NCBI RefSeq assembly: GCF_900177765.1
Contig: NZ_FXWI01000006.1
Location: forward strand, 1 to 64,000
DNA: 64,000 bases
Reading direction: 5' to 3'
Origin: Agreia sp. VKM Ac-1783
Lineage (GTDB): Bacteria; Actinomycetota; Actinomycetes; Actinomycetales; Microbacteriaceae
Position numbers and translations under genes: made by a program. Positions within the stretch are counted from its first letter, which is position 1. Each line of letters opens with the position of its first letter. Shown here piece by piece: positions 63,536-64,000 of the stretch. The notes beneath the pieces are model-generated. The model had not been told where the DNA came from. It made no database searches and saw only the letters and a list, made by a program, of their open reading frames with translations.

Positions 63536-64000
63536 ATGCCATCCAAGCGCGAGATCACCGAGTTCTCCGATGAGCCGGCCGCCGGCAACCCCTGGGTCGT
63601 CGAGCCCATGCCCGCGACGATCGACCTCATCGAATACGACTCGGAATGGCCTTCGCAAGCCGCAGAGATCAGCGAGCGACTCAACGATGTTCTCGGCCTC
63701 CGGGCTCTCCGCATCGATCACGTCGGTTCGACCGCCGTAGAAGGCCTGCCCGCCAAACCGGTCATCGACATCGACGTCACGGTCGCCGACCCCGCCGACG
63801 AGGCGGGCTATGTACGAAGCCTGCAGGACGCGGGATTCGTTCTCACCGTGCGCGAGCCCTGGTGGCACGAGCATCGTCTGTTCCGGGGCGGCCACAGGCC
63901 AGACGATCGCGTCGCACCGACCGACGGCGGGCCCGCCACCAACATCCATATCTTCGGACCCGACAGCCCTGAACTCATCAAGCATCTCGTCTTCCGCAAC
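63536..64000 (+). CDS. GrpB-family protein (3' end outside window)
   Basis: 155 codons with no stop before the window ends. A 25-residue leader precedes the GrpB domain: IEYDSEWPSQAAEISERL, IDHVGSTAVEGLPAKPVIDIDVTV and EPWWHEHRLFRGG...NIHIFGPDSPELIKHLVFRN. The family belongs to the nucleotidyltransferase fold; the GSTAV and DIDV motifs fit its active-site strand. GrpB-like domains are found alone or fused to dephospho-CoA kinases. Function unknown. Confidence 0.88.
   Translation, partial: MPSKREITEFSDEPAAGNPWVVEPMPATIDLIEYDSEWPSQAAEISERLNDVLGLRALRIDHVGSTAVEGLPAKPVIDIDVTVADPADEAGYVRSLQDAGFVLTVREPWWHEHRLFRGGHRPDDRVAPTDGGPATNIHIFGPDSPELIKHLVFRN

Overview
The window is a GC-rich, densely coded stretch of chromosome from an actinobacterium, most likely a member of the Microbacteriaceae. 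Pointers are a NucS-type mismatch endonuclease gene, leaderless-looking or GTG/TTG starts, ATGA/GTGA stop-start overlaps, lipoproteins with typical lipoboxes, a DtxR/IdeR-type iron box, very frequent GCATCC/GGATGC hexamers, and several dispersed palindromes (for example around CTGGTCGACCAG) of the kind scattered through these genomes. No rRNA, tRNA, CRISPR, transposase or phage gene was seen. The family assignment is an inference from these traits.

Region by region. 1-3.2 kb: end of a secreted-looking protein, then two overlapping membrane glycosyltransferases. 3.3-4.5 kb: an AbiEi-like/DUF559 protein bracketed by a 41-bp imperfect direct repeat. 4.6-8.1 kb: LacI regulator with its operator, MFS permease, nucS, SseB-like protein. 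8.1-23.7 kb: a glycan-use locus. The leftward operon codes for an ABC sugar importer (binding protein, two permeases), a GH38 alpha-mannosidase and a partner protein of unknown family; the rightward operon codes for an amino-sugar kinase, NagB deaminase, ROK regulator, MFS permease and GH2 beta-galactosidase. No ATPase for the importer and no NagA are present.

23.7-34.9 kb: a small membrane protein; two tiny unknown proteins; an APC-type permease whose upstream region carries the same direct repeat as the kdp operon; a LacI regulator with an operator in front of an MFS permease and two esterases; an SLC13-type permease; a HAD phosphatase; an EEP-family membrane protein; a SHOCT protein. 35-40 kb: two genes matching the last steps of non-phosphorylating L-fucose-type breakdown (SDR and FAH-family hydrolase), a PabC-like lyase, YbjQ, nadE, a septum-formation-type lipoprotein and an unknown protein. 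40-48.4 kb: complete kdpFABCDE potassium system with an extra 31-residue membrane peptide gene overlapping kdpF and a dispersed repeat that has entered the kdpD reading frame.

48.2-55.2 kb: small charged stress-type protein, HxlR regulator with divergent FMN reductase, GNAT acetyltransferase, MocR regulator, and a WXG100-type secreted protein carrying a complete calpain-like Cys-His-Asn protease domain, with small neighbours that could be its immunity or accessory genes. 55.2-63.5 kb: iron-siderophore system: AraC regulator, iron box, binding protein, two FecCD permeases, ATPase, then two exporter-fold ABC half-transporters whose ATPase motifs are lost in an exactly complementary way, so that the pair should have one working and one wholly dead ATP site. 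The window ends inside a GrpB-family gene.
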